Shown: positions 17,458-27,265 of the stretch, one piece after another
Layout of the letters: every line of letters starts with the position of its first letter
Position numbering within the stretch: the first letter of the stretch is position 1
NCBI RefSeq assembly: GCF_026241895.1
Contig: NZ_JAPJIV010000001.1
Span: 310,001-374,000, forward strand
Direction: 5' to 3'
DNA from: Pseudomonas sp. RIT-562
Lineage (GTDB): Bacteria; Pseudomonadota; Gammaproteobacteria; Pseudomonadales; Pseudomonadaceae
Length of the DNA: 64,000 nt
Made by a program: the position numbers and the translations under genes
The notes under the pieces: generated by a model
What the model saw: the letters and a program-made list of their open reading frames with translations, nothing else
Databases searched by the model: none
Told to the model about the DNA's origin: nothing

Positions 17458-18099
17458 ATGAGCAGCACCATCGCCGGCATCCAGATCCCCGACAGCGCCC
17501 TCGCCATGGCCACTACCGAATACATCCGCGACGTCGAGTCGGATTTGCTCTATCACCATTCCCGTCGAGTATTTCTGTTCGGCGCTCTGAGCGGTGAGCG
17601 CAAGCAGCTGGCCTACAACCCCGAACTGCTTTACGTCGGCGCGATGTTCCATGACCTGGGTCTGATGGAAGGCCATCGCTCCGCCAATGAACGCTTCGAG
17701 GTCGACAGTGCCAACGCCGCCAAGGCCTTTCTCAAGCCCTACGGACTAACCGACGACGACATCGAACAGGTCTGGCTGTCGATTGCCCTGCACACCACAC
17801 CGGGAGTACCCCAACACCTTCGCCCTAACGTAGCGCTGGTGACGGCGGGGGTCGAGATGGATGTACTGGGTATCGACTACGCGGCGTTTTCCACTGGGCA
17901 GCGCGAGGCCGTGGTGCATGCGCATCCACGAGGTGATGGGTTCAAGGAGTGCATCCTGTGTGCCTTCGCCAATGGCTTCAAGGATAAGCCCGACACTACT
18001 TTCGGCACGGTGAATGCGGATGTGCTGGTGGACAGCGAGCCAGGGTTCAAGCCGATGAACTTTGTCGAGATCATCCGCAAGTCCCCGTGGATTTCATGA
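17458..18099 (+). CDS. HD-domain hydrolase, cyanamide-hydratase-like
   Basis: The 213-residue product has the HD metal-binding pattern: His33/His34 in LLYHHSRRVFLFG, His65-Asp66 in YVGAMFHDLGLMEG, a further histidine in SIALHTTPG and an aspartate in GVEMDVLGIDY. Its general layout resembles the HD family that includes fungal cyanamide hydratase, but bacterial members are mostly uncharacterised. I chose the ATG at 17458, with GAGGAA seven bases upstream. It is divergent from a GlxA-like regulator. Substrate unknown; a small nitrogen compound is inference. Confidence 0.8.
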   Translation: MSSTIAGIQIPDSALAMATTEYIRDVESDLLYHHSRRVFLFGALSGERKQLAYNPELLYVGAMFHDLGLMEGHRSANERFEVDSANAAKAFLKPYGLTDDDIEQVWLSIALHTTPGVPQHLRPNVALVTAGVEMDVLGIDYAAFSTGQREAVVHAHPRGDGFKECILCAFANGFKDKPDTTFGTVNADVLVDSEPGFKPMNFVEIIRKSPWIS

Positions 18100-18111
18100 C
18101 CGCTGTAAAAC

Positions 18112-18203
18112 CTGTAGGAGTGAGCCTGCTCGCGATTGCGCACTGACATTCAACATCTTCGTTGAATGTCACGCCCTCATCGCGAGCAGGCTCGCTCCTA
18201 CAG
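18112..18203. repeat. REP doublet between the HD gene and spuH
   Basis: Arms CTGTAGGAGTGAGCCTGCTC and complement are separated by about 45 bp between the convergent genes. Confidence 0.85.
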
Positions 18204-18233
18204 TTAAATCCTGTCGACCATTTATTTGATTGG

Positions 18234-19130
18234 TCAGCCTTGGACCGCTTCCGGCGCCTGCGCGCGACGCACGTCCGGTTGCTTCCACGAGTCCGCAGCG
18301 CTTTCCTCGATGGCCTGCTGAATCGCCTTCTTGCGCGACTCTTCCGCACGACGGCTGAAGAACCACACCAGGAAGGTCACCAGCGACACCGCCAGCAGGA
18401 TCAGGCTGGCCACGGCGTTGATCTCCGGCTTCACGCCCAGACGCACGGCCGAGAACACCTCCATCGGCAAGGTCGTCGACCCCGGCCCGGAAACGAAGCT
18501 CGCCAACACCAGGTCATCCAGGGATAACGCGAAGGACATCATGCCCCCGGCTGCCAACGAAGGCGCGATCATCGGGATGGTGATCAGGAAGAACACCTTC
18601 CACGGCCGGGCGCCAAGGTCCATGGCGGCCTCTTCGATGGACAGGTCAAGCTCACGCAAGCGCGCCGACACCACCACCGCTACATAGGCCGCACAGAACG
18701 TCGTGTGCGCGATCCAGATAGTGACGATGCCACGCTCCTGGGGCCAACCGATCATCTGCGCCATCGCCACGAACAGCAGCAACAGCGACAGACCGGTGAT
18801 CACTTCAGGCATTACCAGCGGCGCGGTGACCAGGCCACCGAACAGCGTGCGACCCTTGAAGTGGGTGATTCGCGTCAGGACGAAGGCGGCCAATGTGCCC
18901 AGTGCTACCGCTGCGATCGCCGTGTAGCAGGCGATCTCCAGCGAGCGCACCACCGAGCCCATCAGCTGGGTGTTGTCCATCAGGCCGACGTACCACTTGA
19001 TCGACCAGCCGCCCCACACCGTCACCAGTTTGGAGGCGTTGAACGAATAGATCACCAGGATCAGCATCGGCGCGTAGATGAACAGCAGCCCCACTACCAG
19101 CATGAAACTCGAGAAACGGAAGCGCTTCAT
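18234..19130 (-). CDS. spuH: Polyamine ABC transporter permease
   Basis: The 298-residue product is a PotI-type permease with about six membrane segments and the cytoplasmic coupling loop EEAAMDLGARPWKVFFLITI (residues about 172 to 191) that docks on the ATPase. It should pair with SpuG. The start codon overlaps the spuG stop in an ATGA, which implies translational coupling. It is the last gene of the spu operon and corresponds to PA0304. A charged C-terminal tail of about 40 residues follows the last membrane segment. Confidence 0.93.
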   Translation of the reverse strand: MKRFRFSSFMLVVGLLFIYAPMLILVIYSFNASKLVTVWGGWSIKWYVGLMDNTQLMGSVVRSLEIACYTAIAAVALGTLAAFVLTRITHFKGRTLFGGLVTAPLVMPEVITGLSLLLLFVAMAQMIGWPQERGIVTIWIAHTTFCAAYVAVVVSARLRELDLSIEEAAMDLGARPWKVFFLITIPMIAPSLAAGGMMSFALSLDDLVLASFVSGPGSTTLPMEVFSAVRLGVKPEINAVASLILLAVSLVTFLVWFFSRRAEESRKKAIQQAIEESAADSWKQPDVRRAQAPEAVQG

Positions 19131-20047
19131 TCCTTGCCCTCCATCTCTTTGGCCTGGCTACGGTTGAACAGGATGATCGGCACGATGAGGATCGCCAGCA
19201 TCACCACCGCCAGGGCAGACGCCACCGGCCAGTCACGGTTGTTGAAGAATTCCTGCCACAGCACTTTACCGATCATCAGGGTTTCCGGACCACCGAGCAG
19301 TTCCGGGATCACGAACTCACCCACCACCGGAATGAACACCAGCATGCAGCCAGCGACGATGCCGTTCTTGGACAGTGGAATTGTGATTTTCCAGAAGCTG
19401 TTGAAGGTACTTGAGCCCAGGTCGGATGCGGCTTCCAGCAGGCTGTTGTCGTGTTTCACCAGGTTGGCGTACAGCGGCAGGATCATGAAGGGCAGGTAGG
19501 AATAAACCACGCCGATGTAGACCGCCAGGTTGGTGTTGAGGATCTGCAGCGGTTCGTTGATCCAGCCCATGCTCAACAGGAAACCGTTGAGCAGGCCGTT
19601 GTTGCTGAGGATGCCCATCCACGCATACACGCGGATCAGGATCGCAGTCCAGGTCGGCATCATGATCAGCAGCACCAGCACCGTCTGCATTTCCTTGCGG
19701 GCGCTGGCGATGGCGTAGGCCATCGGGTAACCGATCAGCAGGCAGAGGACGGTGCTGATCAGCGCCATCTTCAACGAGCCGAGGTAGGCGGCAATGTACA
19801 GCTCGTCGTCGCCCAGCATCGCGTAGTTGCCGAGGTTTAGTAGCACCTGCAGCTTCTGATCAACGAAATTGTAGATCTCGGTGTACGGCGGAATGGCCAC
19901 GTCGGCTTCGGCGAAGCTGATCTTCAGGACGATGAAGAACGGCAGCATGAAGAACAGGAACAGCCAGATGAACGGAACCCCGATGACCAACTGGCGGCCA
20001 CCGGGAATTATTCGATTGAGGCGGCGTTTGAATTTGCGCATGTTCAT
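19127..20047 (-). CDS. spuG: Polyamine ABC transporter permease
   Basis: The 306-residue PotH-type permease has about six membrane segments, a large periplasmic loop after the first (about residues 45 to 95) and the coupling loop EAASDLGSSTFNSFWKITIP. It forms the membrane channel with SpuH. ATGA overlaps join it to spuF upstream and to spuH downstream. A second ATG at 20041 is possible, but the first keeps the overlap. Confidence 0.93.
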   Translation of the reverse strand: MNMRKFKRRLNRIIPGGRQLVIGVPFIWLFLFFMLPFFIVLKISFAEADVAIPPYTEIYNFVDQKLQVLLNLGNYAMLGDDELYIAAYLGSLKMALISTVLCLLIGYPMAYAIASARKEMQTVLVLLIMMPTWTAILIRVYAWMGILSNNGLLNGFLLSMGWINEPLQILNTNLAVYIGVVYSYLPFMILPLYANLVKHDNSLLEAASDLGSSTFNSFWKITIPLSKNGIVAGCMLVFIPVVGEFVIPELLGGPETLMIGKVLWQEFFNNRDWPVASALAVVMLAILIVPIILFNRSQAKEMEGKE

Positions 20048-21186
20048 GAGCGAAGTACCACGCCGCTATCGTCTTCCCAATACACGTACACCTGGTCGCC
20101 CCAGGTCGGACGCTGGCCGCGGCGTTCGGCGTTGGCCACGAATGACTGCACCAGCTTGCCGCTTGGCAGCTCGACGTAGAACACCGAGTGGCCGCCGAGG
20201 TAGGCGATATCGTGCACCTTGCCGCTGGACCAGTTGTATTCGCAGGTCGGCATGTCGGCGGTGACCAGCAGTTTCTCAGGGCGGATCGCGTAAGTGACCG
20301 ACTTGTCCTGCACCGAGGTGCTGATGCCGTGGCCCACGTAGATTTTCCGGTCGAGGTCCTTGCAGGTGATAATCGCGTGACCTTCCGCGTCGTCGATGAC
20401 TTCGCCTTCGAAGATGTTGACGTTGCCGATGAATTCGCAGACCAGGCGGCTGGTCGGGGTTTCATAGATGTCGATCGGGCTGCCGATCTGGGCGATCCAG
20501 CCCAGGTGCATGATCGCGATGCGCTCGGCCATGGTCATGGCCTCTTCCTGATCGTGGGTCACCATGACGCAGGTCACGCCGACTCGCTCGATGATCTCCA
20601 CCAGCTCCAGCTGCATTTGCGAACGCAGCTTCTTGTCCAGCGCGCCCATTGGCTCGTCGAGCAGCAACAGCTTCGGCCGCTTGGCCAGGGAGCGCGCGAG
20701 CGCCACACGCTGACGCTGACCGCCGGACAATTGGTGCGGCTTGCGCTTGGCGTACTGACTCATCTGCACCAGCTTGAGCATCTCAGCCACGCGGGCGTCG
20801 ACTTCAGCGGCCGGAATCTTGTCCTGCTTGAGGCCGAAGGCAATGTTCTGCGCCACGGTCATGTGCGGGAACAAGGCATAGGACTGGAACATCATGTTGA
20901 TCGGCCGCTCGTACGGCGGCATATCGGTGATGTCCACGCCATCGAGGAAAATGCGCCCCTCCGTGGGCCGTTCGAAACCTGCGAGCATGCGCAGCAGGGT
21001 GGACTTGCCCGATCCCGAACCGCCGAGCAGGGCGAAAATTTCGCCTTTCTTGATTTCCAGGGACACATCGTCCACGGCAATCGTCTCGTCGAACTTCTTC
21101 GTGACCCGGTCGATTTTGACCAGCACCTGTTTAGGTGTCTGGTCGCCCTCGAGGGCTTTCTTGTAGGCGCCGGAGGCAACTGCCAT
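20044..21186 (-). CDS. spuF: Polyamine ABC transporter ATP-binding protein
   Basis: The 380-residue ATPase has Walker A GGSGSGKSTLL near residue 54, signature LSGGQRQRVALARSLA near 157, Walker B LLLLDEPMGALD and the switch histidine in CVMVTHDQEEAMTMAERIAI. A C-terminal TOBE-type extension of about 110 residues is typical of PotA/PotG-type subunits. It energises SpuGH. The gene lies 71 bp downstream of spuE and overlaps spuG by an ATGA. Confidence 0.94.
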   Translation of the reverse strand: MAVASGAYKKALEGDQTPKQVLVKIDRVTKKFDETIAVDDVSLEIKKGEIFALLGGSGSGKSTLLRMLAGFERPTEGRIFLDGVDITDMPPYERPINMMFQSYALFPHMTVAQNIAFGLKQDKIPAAEVDARVAEMLKLVQMSQYAKRKPHQLSGGQRQRVALARSLAKRPKLLLLDEPMGALDKKLRSQMQLELVEIIERVGVTCVMVTHDQEEAMTMAERIAIMHLGWIAQIGSPIDIYETPTSRLVCEFIGNVNIFEGEVIDDAEGHAIITCKDLDRKIYVGHGISTSVQDKSVTYAIRPEKLLVTADMPTCEYNWSSGKVHDIAYLGGHSVFYVELPSGKLVQSFVANAERRGQRPTWGDQVYVYWEDDSGVVLRS

Positions 21187-21257
21187 TTACGAAACTCCCA
21201 GAAAAAAGAGTGCAGTTCGCTCAAGGTGAGCCAACCTGGATAGTTTGAGCCTTGAAG

Positions 21258-22472
<1,215 letters not shown>

Positions 22473-22486
22473 TTATGAATACATCA

Positions 22487-22588
22487 CTGTAGGAGCGAGC
22501 CTGCTCGCGATGGTCGTCAACGATAACGAGGGGTGCCTGACACCCCTCGGTGTTGCAACTTTTTTAGCGAGCAGGCTCGCTCCTACAG
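22487..22588. repeat. REP doublet with nested GC hairpin between spuD and spuE
   Basis: Arms CTGTAGGAGCGAGCCTGCTC and complement enclose a perfect nine-base stem CGAGGGGTG / CACCCCTCG (22527-22549) followed on the plus strand by a T-run at 22560-22565. It lies inside the spu operon, downstream of spuD and upstream of spuE, where such hairpins can alter termination or mRNA stability. Confidence 0.85.
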
Positions 22589-22597
22589 GGCTATCTC

Positions 22598-23710
22598 TTA
22601 TTTACCCGATTTGATCTTGGTCCAGCTGCGGGTCAGGATTCGCTGGGTAGCGGCCGGCAAGTCGGCAATCGCATACAGCTTGGCCAGTACGTCGGCTGGT
22701 GGATAAACGCCCGGATCGCTGGTGATGTCTTTATCAACCAACGGAGTTGCCGCTGCGTTACCGTTCGGGAAGCGTACGGCGTTGGTGATCTCGGCCATGA
22801 TTTCCGGCTTCATCAGGAAGGTCATGAACTTGTAGGCGCCCTCAACGTTTTCGGCATCTTTAGGGATGGCGACCATGTCGTAGAAGCTGCCAGCACCTTC
22901 TTTCGGAATGTTGTAGCTGACTTTCACCTTGTCACCGGCTTCAGCCGCGCGGGACTTGGCCTGGTAGATGTCGCCCGAGTAACCGATAGCCACACAGATG
23001 TTGCCGTTGGCCAGGTCGGAGATGTACTTGGACGAGTGGAAGTAGCCGATCGAAGGACGGACTTTCAGGAACAGTGCTTCGGCTTCAGCCAGTTGTTTCT
23101 TGTCCTGGCTGTCGGTTGGATAGCCCAGGTAGTGCAGCGCCACCGGAATCATCTCGGTTGGCGAGTCGAGGACGCTGATGCCGCAGGATTTCAGCTTGGC
23201 AGCATTTTCCGGCTTGAAGATCAGGTCCCAGGAATTGGTTGGTGCATCGGCACCCAGTGCAGCCTTGACCTTCTCGGCGTTGAAGCCGATACCGATCGAA
23301 CCCCACATGTACGGGAACGCATGTTCGTTACCCGGATCGCTGACCGATACCGCTTTGAGCAAGTCAGGATTGAGGTTTTTCCACAATGGCAGTTTGGACT
23401 TGTCGAGCTTCTGGTAGACACCCGCCTTGATCTGCTTGGCCAGGAAGTTGTTCGACGGTACGACGATGTCGTAGCCGGACTTGCCTGCCAGCAACTTGGC
23501 TTCCAGGGTTTCGTTGCTGTCGAATACGTCGTAGACCACCTTGATGCCCGACTCGGCTTCGAACTTCTTCACGGTGTCCGGGGCGATGTAGTCAGACCAG
23601 TTGTATACGTGCAGAACCTTGTCGTCCGCCTGAACTGCGCCTGCCATCATGCCCATCAGGGACATGGCCAGGAGGGTCTTGCCAGCTATCTTCATACCTA
23701 ATGCCTTCAT
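22598..23710 (-). CDS. spuD: Putrescine-binding periplasmic protein
   Basis: The 370-residue PotF-type binding protein is paralogous to SpuE, sharing [40 protein letters not shown] and [20 protein letters not shown]. Its signal peptide ends near GAVQADD. At the specificity position it has Phe276 (GAGSFYDM), equivalent to the Phe of P. aeruginosa SpuD, so it is assigned to putrescine. GGAG stands eight bases before the ATG at 23710. It lies between spuC and spuE, from which it is separated by a REP doublet. Confidence 0.93.
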   Translation of the reverse strand: MKALGMKIAGKTLLAMSLMGMMAGAVQADDKVLHVYNWSDYIAPDTVKKFEAESGIKVVYDVFDSNETLEAKLLAGKSGYDIVVPSNNFLAKQIKAGVYQKLDKSKLPLWKNLNPDLLKAVSVSDPGNEHAFPYMWGSIGIGFNAEKVKAALGADAPTNSWDLIFKPENAAKLKSCGISVLDSPTEMIPVALHYLGYPTDSQDKKQLAEAEALFLKVRPSIGYFHSSKYISDLANGNICVAIGYSGDIYQAKSRAAEAGDKVKVSYNIPKEGAGSFYDMVAIPKDAENVEGAYKFMTFLMKPEIMAEITNAVRFPNGNAAATPLVDKDITSDPGVYPPADVLAKLYAIADLPAATQRILTRSWTKIKSGK

Positions 23711-23877
23711 GGGTAATGCTCCAATTTTTCTTTTTAACCACGTGCTCAGCGGCCTTTGCCGGGCATCTGAAACAACCGGTAGTCTGGCAAGATCCGAGGC
23801 AGGCTTTCAAGGAAAGACCCATCCTTTATTTGCCCTGAGCGAAATGCAAACCTTGCACCCCGCTCAGAGCCTAGCAC

Positions 23878-25242
23878 CTAGGCCTGCAGCGCACTCAGTG
23901 TCAGGTCCAGGCACTTGCGAGCCTTGGTCACCAGCTCATCGATTTCCGCCTTGGTGATCACCAGTGGCGGAGCGATGATCATGGTGTCGCCGACTGCGCG
24001 CATGATCAGGCCATTGTCGAAGCAGAAGGTGCGGCAAATCATGCCAACGCCTTTGCCTTCGTAACGTTTGCGAGTGGCCTTGTCCTGGACCAGTTCGATC
24101 GCCCCCAGCAGCCCTACCCCACGTACTTCGCCCACCAGTGGGTGATCGTTCAGTTCCCGCAGGCGACTTTGCAAATACGGTGCCGTTTCTGCGTGGACGT
24201 GCTCGATGATTTTTTCATCACGCATGATGCGGATGTTTTCCAGCGCCACCGCAGCCGCCACCGGGTGACCGGAGTAGGTGAAGCCGTGGTTGAAGTCGCC
24301 GCCTTCATTGAGGACCGCCACCACTTCGTCGCGCACGATCAGGCCACCCATTGGGATGTAGCCGGAGGTCAGGCCCTTGGCGATGGTCATCATGTCGGGC
24401 TTGAGGTCGTAGAAATCGGAGCCGAACCACTCGCCGGTGCGGCCGAAACCACAGATCACTTCGTCCGCCACGAACAGGATGTCGTACTTGGCGAGGATTT
24501 CCTTGATGCGCGGCCAGTAGGTCTCTGGCGGAATGATCACGCCGCCGGCGCCCTGGATCGGCTCGGCAATAAAGGCACCGACGTTATCCACGCCGACTTC
24601 CAGAATTTTTTCTTCCAGCTGGTTGGCAGCCCACACGCCAAACTCTTCCGGCGTCATGTCGCCGCCTTCGGCGAACCAGTACGGCTGGGCGATGTGGACG
24701 ATGCCCGGAATCGGCAAGTCGCCCTGTTCGTGCATGTAAGTCATGCCACCCAGGCTCGCGCCGGCCACGGTGGAACCGTGATAGCCGTTCTTGCGGCTGA
24801 TGATGACTTTCTTGTTCGGCTGGCCCTTGATCGCCCAGTAGTGGCGGACCATACGCAGCATGGTGTCGTTGCCTTCGGAACCGGAACCGGTGAAGAACAC
24901 GTGGTTCATGCCTTCTGGCGCGATGTCGGCAATGGCCTTGGCCAGCTCCAGTACCGGCGGGTGAGCGGTCTGGAAGAACAGGTTGTAGTACGGCAGTTCG
25001 CGCATCTGCTTGCTGGCGGCGTCGGCCAGTTCGTCGCGACCGTAACCGATCGCCACACACCACAGGCCGGCCATGCCGTCGAGGATCTTGTTACCTTCGC
25101 TGTCCCAAAGGTAAACACCCTTGGCGCTGGTGATGATGCGCGGGCCTTTTTCCTTCAGCTGCTTGAAGTCACTGAACGGTGCCAGGTGGTGGTCGTTGCT
25201 CAGTGCTTGCCACTCACGGGTTTGCGGATTGTTGCTGGTCAT
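23878..25242 (-). CDS. spuC: Polyamine:pyruvate aminotransferase
   Basis: The 454-residue class III aminotransferase moves the amino group of putrescine, spermidine or related amines to pyruvate, giving the aminoaldehyde and alanine. Hallmarks are FFTGSGSEGNDTMLRMVRHY near residue 115, YHGSTVAGASLGG, the PLP-binding DEVICGFGRTGEWFG and the lysine in MTIAKGLTSGYIPMGG near residue 287. In the P. aeruginosa pathway it competes with or complements gamma-glutamylation by SpuB/SpuI. It lies 58 bp downstream of spuB. Confidence 0.95.
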   Translation of the reverse strand: MTSNNPQTREWQALSNDHHLAPFSDFKQLKEKGPRIITSAKGVYLWDSEGNKILDGMAGLWCVAIGYGRDELADAASKQMRELPYYNLFFQTAHPPVLELAKAIADIAPEGMNHVFFTGSGSEGNDTMLRMVRHYWAIKGQPNKKVIISRKNGYHGSTVAGASLGGMTYMHEQGDLPIPGIVHIAQPYWFAEGGDMTPEEFGVWAANQLEEKILEVGVDNVGAFIAEPIQGAGGVIIPPETYWPRIKEILAKYDILFVADEVICGFGRTGEWFGSDFYDLKPDMMTIAKGLTSGYIPMGGLIVRDEVVAVLNEGGDFNHGFTYSGHPVAAAVALENIRIMRDEKIIEHVHAETAPYLQSRLRELNDHPLVGEVRGVGLLGAIELVQDKATRKRYEGKGVGMICRTFCFDNGLIMRAVGDTMIIAPPLVITKAEIDELVTKARKCLDLTLSALQA

Positions 25243-25300
25243 GCGAATTCTCCTAAGTTTGCAGTGAGGGCGCGGTTATTTCCTACCGCGCCGCAGCGCA

Positions 25301-26659
25301 TCAGACGGCGAAGAGCAGGAATTCCCGCTCCCACGAACTGATCACGCGCTTGAAGTTTTCATGCTCGGCCCGCTTGACCGCGACGTAGCCAGTGATGAAT
25401 TTCTTGCCCAGGTATTTCTCGATGGTTGCGCTGTTTTCCATGCGTTCCAGCGCGTCCTCGATGGTCAGCGGCAGGCGCAGGTTGCGGCGTTCATAGCCAC
25501 GGCCCACCACCGGCGCACTTGGGTTCAAGCCTTCGACCATGCCGATGTAGCCGCAGAGCAGGCTCGCGGCAATCGCCAGGTAAGGGTTGGCGTCGGCACC
25601 CGGCAGGCGGTTTTCCACCCGACGATTCTGCGGGCCGGCGTCCGGTACCCGCAGGCCAACGGTGCGGTTTTCTTCGCCCCACTCCACGTTCACCGGCGCC
25701 GAGGTGTCCGGCAGGAAGCGGCGGAACGAGTTGACGTTGGGTGCGAACAGCGGCAGCAATTCCGGGATGAGTTTCTGCAGGCCACCGATGTGGTGCAGGA
25801 ACAGCTGGCTCATGGTCCCGTCTTCATTGGAGAAGACGTTCTTGCCGGTCTCGATGTCGATAATGCTCTGGTGCAAGTGCATCGCACTGCCCGGCTCGCC
25901 GGTCATGGGCTTGGCCATGAAGGTGGCGGCCACGTCGTGCTTGAGTGCGGCTTCACGCATGGTGCGCTTGAAGATCAGGATCTGGTCGGCCAGGGACAGG
26001 GCATCGCCGTGACGGAAGTTGATTTCCATCTGCGCCGTGCCGTCTTCGTGGATCAGCGTGTCGAGGTCCAGGTCCTGCAACTCGCACCAGTCGTAGACGT
26101 CTTCGAACAGCGGGTCGAATTCGTTGGCCGCTTCAATGGAGAACGACTGGCGGCCAGTTTCCGGGCGCCCGGAACGGCCAATCGGCGGTTGCAACGGGTA
26201 GTCCGGATCGTCACTGCGCTTGGTCAGGTAAAACTCCATTTCTGGCGCCACGATCGGCTGCCAGCCCTTGTCGGCATAGAGTTTCAACACTTTCTTGAGC
26301 ACGTTGCGCGGCGACAACTCGATCGGGTTGCCTTGCTTGTCGTAGGTGTCGTGAATCACCTGGGCGGTCGGCTCGATGGACCACGGCACTACATACACCG
26401 CGTTCTGGTCGGGGCGGCAGATCATGTCGATGTCGGCCGGGTCGAGCAGTTCGTAATAGATGTCGTCTTCGACATAGTCGCCAGTAACGGTCTGTAACAG
26501 AACGCTTTCGGGCAGGCGCATGCCTTTTTCTGCGATGAACTTGTTGGTCGGCGAAATCTTGCCCCGGGTGATACCGGTCAGATCGGCGATCATGCATTCG
26601 ACTTCTGTGATCTTGTGGTCTTTCAACCAATCGGTGAGCTGGTCGAGGTTGTTACTCAT
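25301..26659 (-). CDS. spuB: Gamma-glutamylpolyamine synthetase (glutamine synthetase family)
   Basis: The 452-residue glutamine-synthetase-fold enzyme should ligate glutamate to putrescine or another polyamine using ATP. Glutamine-synthetase motifs seen include APEMEFYLTKR (metal-binding acidic residues), TAQMEINFRHGD, PGSAMHLHQSI and the catalytic region RRVENRLPGADANPYLAIAA. It lacks features needed for oligomer-regulated GlnA, such as the adenylylation loop. The gene leads what is left of the spu operon, immediately downstream of the spuA remnant. It is a diverged paralogue of spuI on the other side. Confidence 0.92.
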   Translation of the reverse strand: MSNNLDQLTDWLKDHKITEVECMIADLTGITRGKISPTNKFIAEKGMRLPESVLLQTVTGDYVEDDIYYELLDPADIDMICRPDQNAVYVVPWSIEPTAQVIHDTYDKQGNPIELSPRNVLKKVLKLYADKGWQPIVAPEMEFYLTKRSDDPDYPLQPPIGRSGRPETGRQSFSIEAANEFDPLFEDVYDWCELQDLDLDTLIHEDGTAQMEINFRHGDALSLADQILIFKRTMREAALKHDVAATFMAKPMTGEPGSAMHLHQSIIDIETGKNVFSNEDGTMSQLFLHHIGGLQKLIPELLPLFAPNVNSFRRFLPDTSAPVNVEWGEENRTVGLRVPDAGPQNRRVENRLPGADANPYLAIAASLLCGYIGMVEGLNPSAPVVGRGYERRNLRLPLTIEDALERMENSATIEKYLGKKFITGYVAVKRAEHENFKRVISSWEREFLLFAV

Positions 26660-26696
26660 AAATGCCTCTTAGGCTGAGTTTCCTGACTCTGATAAG

Positions 26697-26987
26697 TCAG
26701 GCGTTGTTTGACGCATGGGCGTCGTGTGGTACAGATAGCCCCTGCAATTGCCGGGCACATGAATGCTCGCCGCGAAAGCAGCGTGGAGCAACAGGTGTGT
26801 AGGTGATGCGCGCAGAATTACCAGAGGCACCCGGCACAAAGTGCGGGCCGCCAGCTTCAAACGGTTCTATATTGGATGCAGAGACAGTAAAGAGACTGCC
26901 ATCCAGCCCGTCCAGAATATCGGACGCTGCCAGCTGATCGGTCTGCCTTGAGCAGCCGGTGACGCCGATTAACGGCAGGCGAGACAT
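26697..26987 (-). pseudogene. spuA: Remnant of gamma-glutamyl-GABA hydrolase gene spuA (deleted and frameshifted)
   Basis: A 96-codon frame starts MSRLPLIGVTGCSRQ, the normal N-terminus of this class I amidotransferase, then jumps directly to SDILDGLDGSLFTVSASNIE, which normally lies about 40 residues further on, so an internal deletion is evident. After FVPGASGNSARI the frame loses similarity, but the third frame over 26730-26800 continues as HLLLHAAFAASIHVPGNCRG, matching the helix and nucleophile elbow (normally GICRG) of SpuA, so a frameshift follows. Everything beyond the elbow is missing, including the catalytic His and Glu. The RBS GGGGTG is still present before the ATG. The position between spuB and spuI is that of spuA in P. 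aeruginosa. Confidence 0.85.
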
Positions 26988-27026
26988 GAAACACCCCGGT
27001 ATTATTGCTGTTATGGGTTTGATTCG

Positions 27027-27055
27027 AGCTTAGCCTTGTTCATTTTTTTACACAA
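27027..27055 (-). promoter_or_regulatory. Candidate promoter of the spu operon with PuuR-like site
   Basis: On the minus strand TTGTGT (27050-27055) and TAAGCT (27027-27032) are 17 bp apart, upstream of the spuA remnant. The spacer overlaps AAAAAAATGAACA, which resembles the E. coli PuuR operator consensus AAAATATAATGAACA as I remember it. PauR, the Pseudomonas homologue, controls these genes. The assignment is by eye. Confidence 0.35.
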
Positions 27056-27201
27056 CACCCCCGTAAAAAATACAACACGGCCCGCTCAAGCCTGCGGCTG
27101 GCAATACTCCCCAGGGCCAAAAAACGCCCCAAAGTGCCTCAAAAATGCCTCATGGGCGCTTTTTTAGGGCAAAAAAGGCCTCGCTTGACTTCGGCATGCC
27201 G

Positions 27202-27239
27202 TTCGGGTTGACTGAAACCCGAAGAGATCAATGATTGAT
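27202..27239 (+). promoter_or_regulatory. Two inverted repeats upstream of spuI
   Basis: TTCGGGTT-N6-AACCCGAA (27202-27223) is a perfect 8+8 inverted repeat, and ATCAATGATTGAT (27227-27239) is a perfect palindrome immediately after it, 27 bp before the spuI ATG. They overlap TTGACT at 27208-27213, a possible -35. They are plausible operator sites for an unidentified regulator. Confidence 0.4.
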
Positions 27240-27265
27240 ATTTTTAACAACAAAGGTGTTGCATC

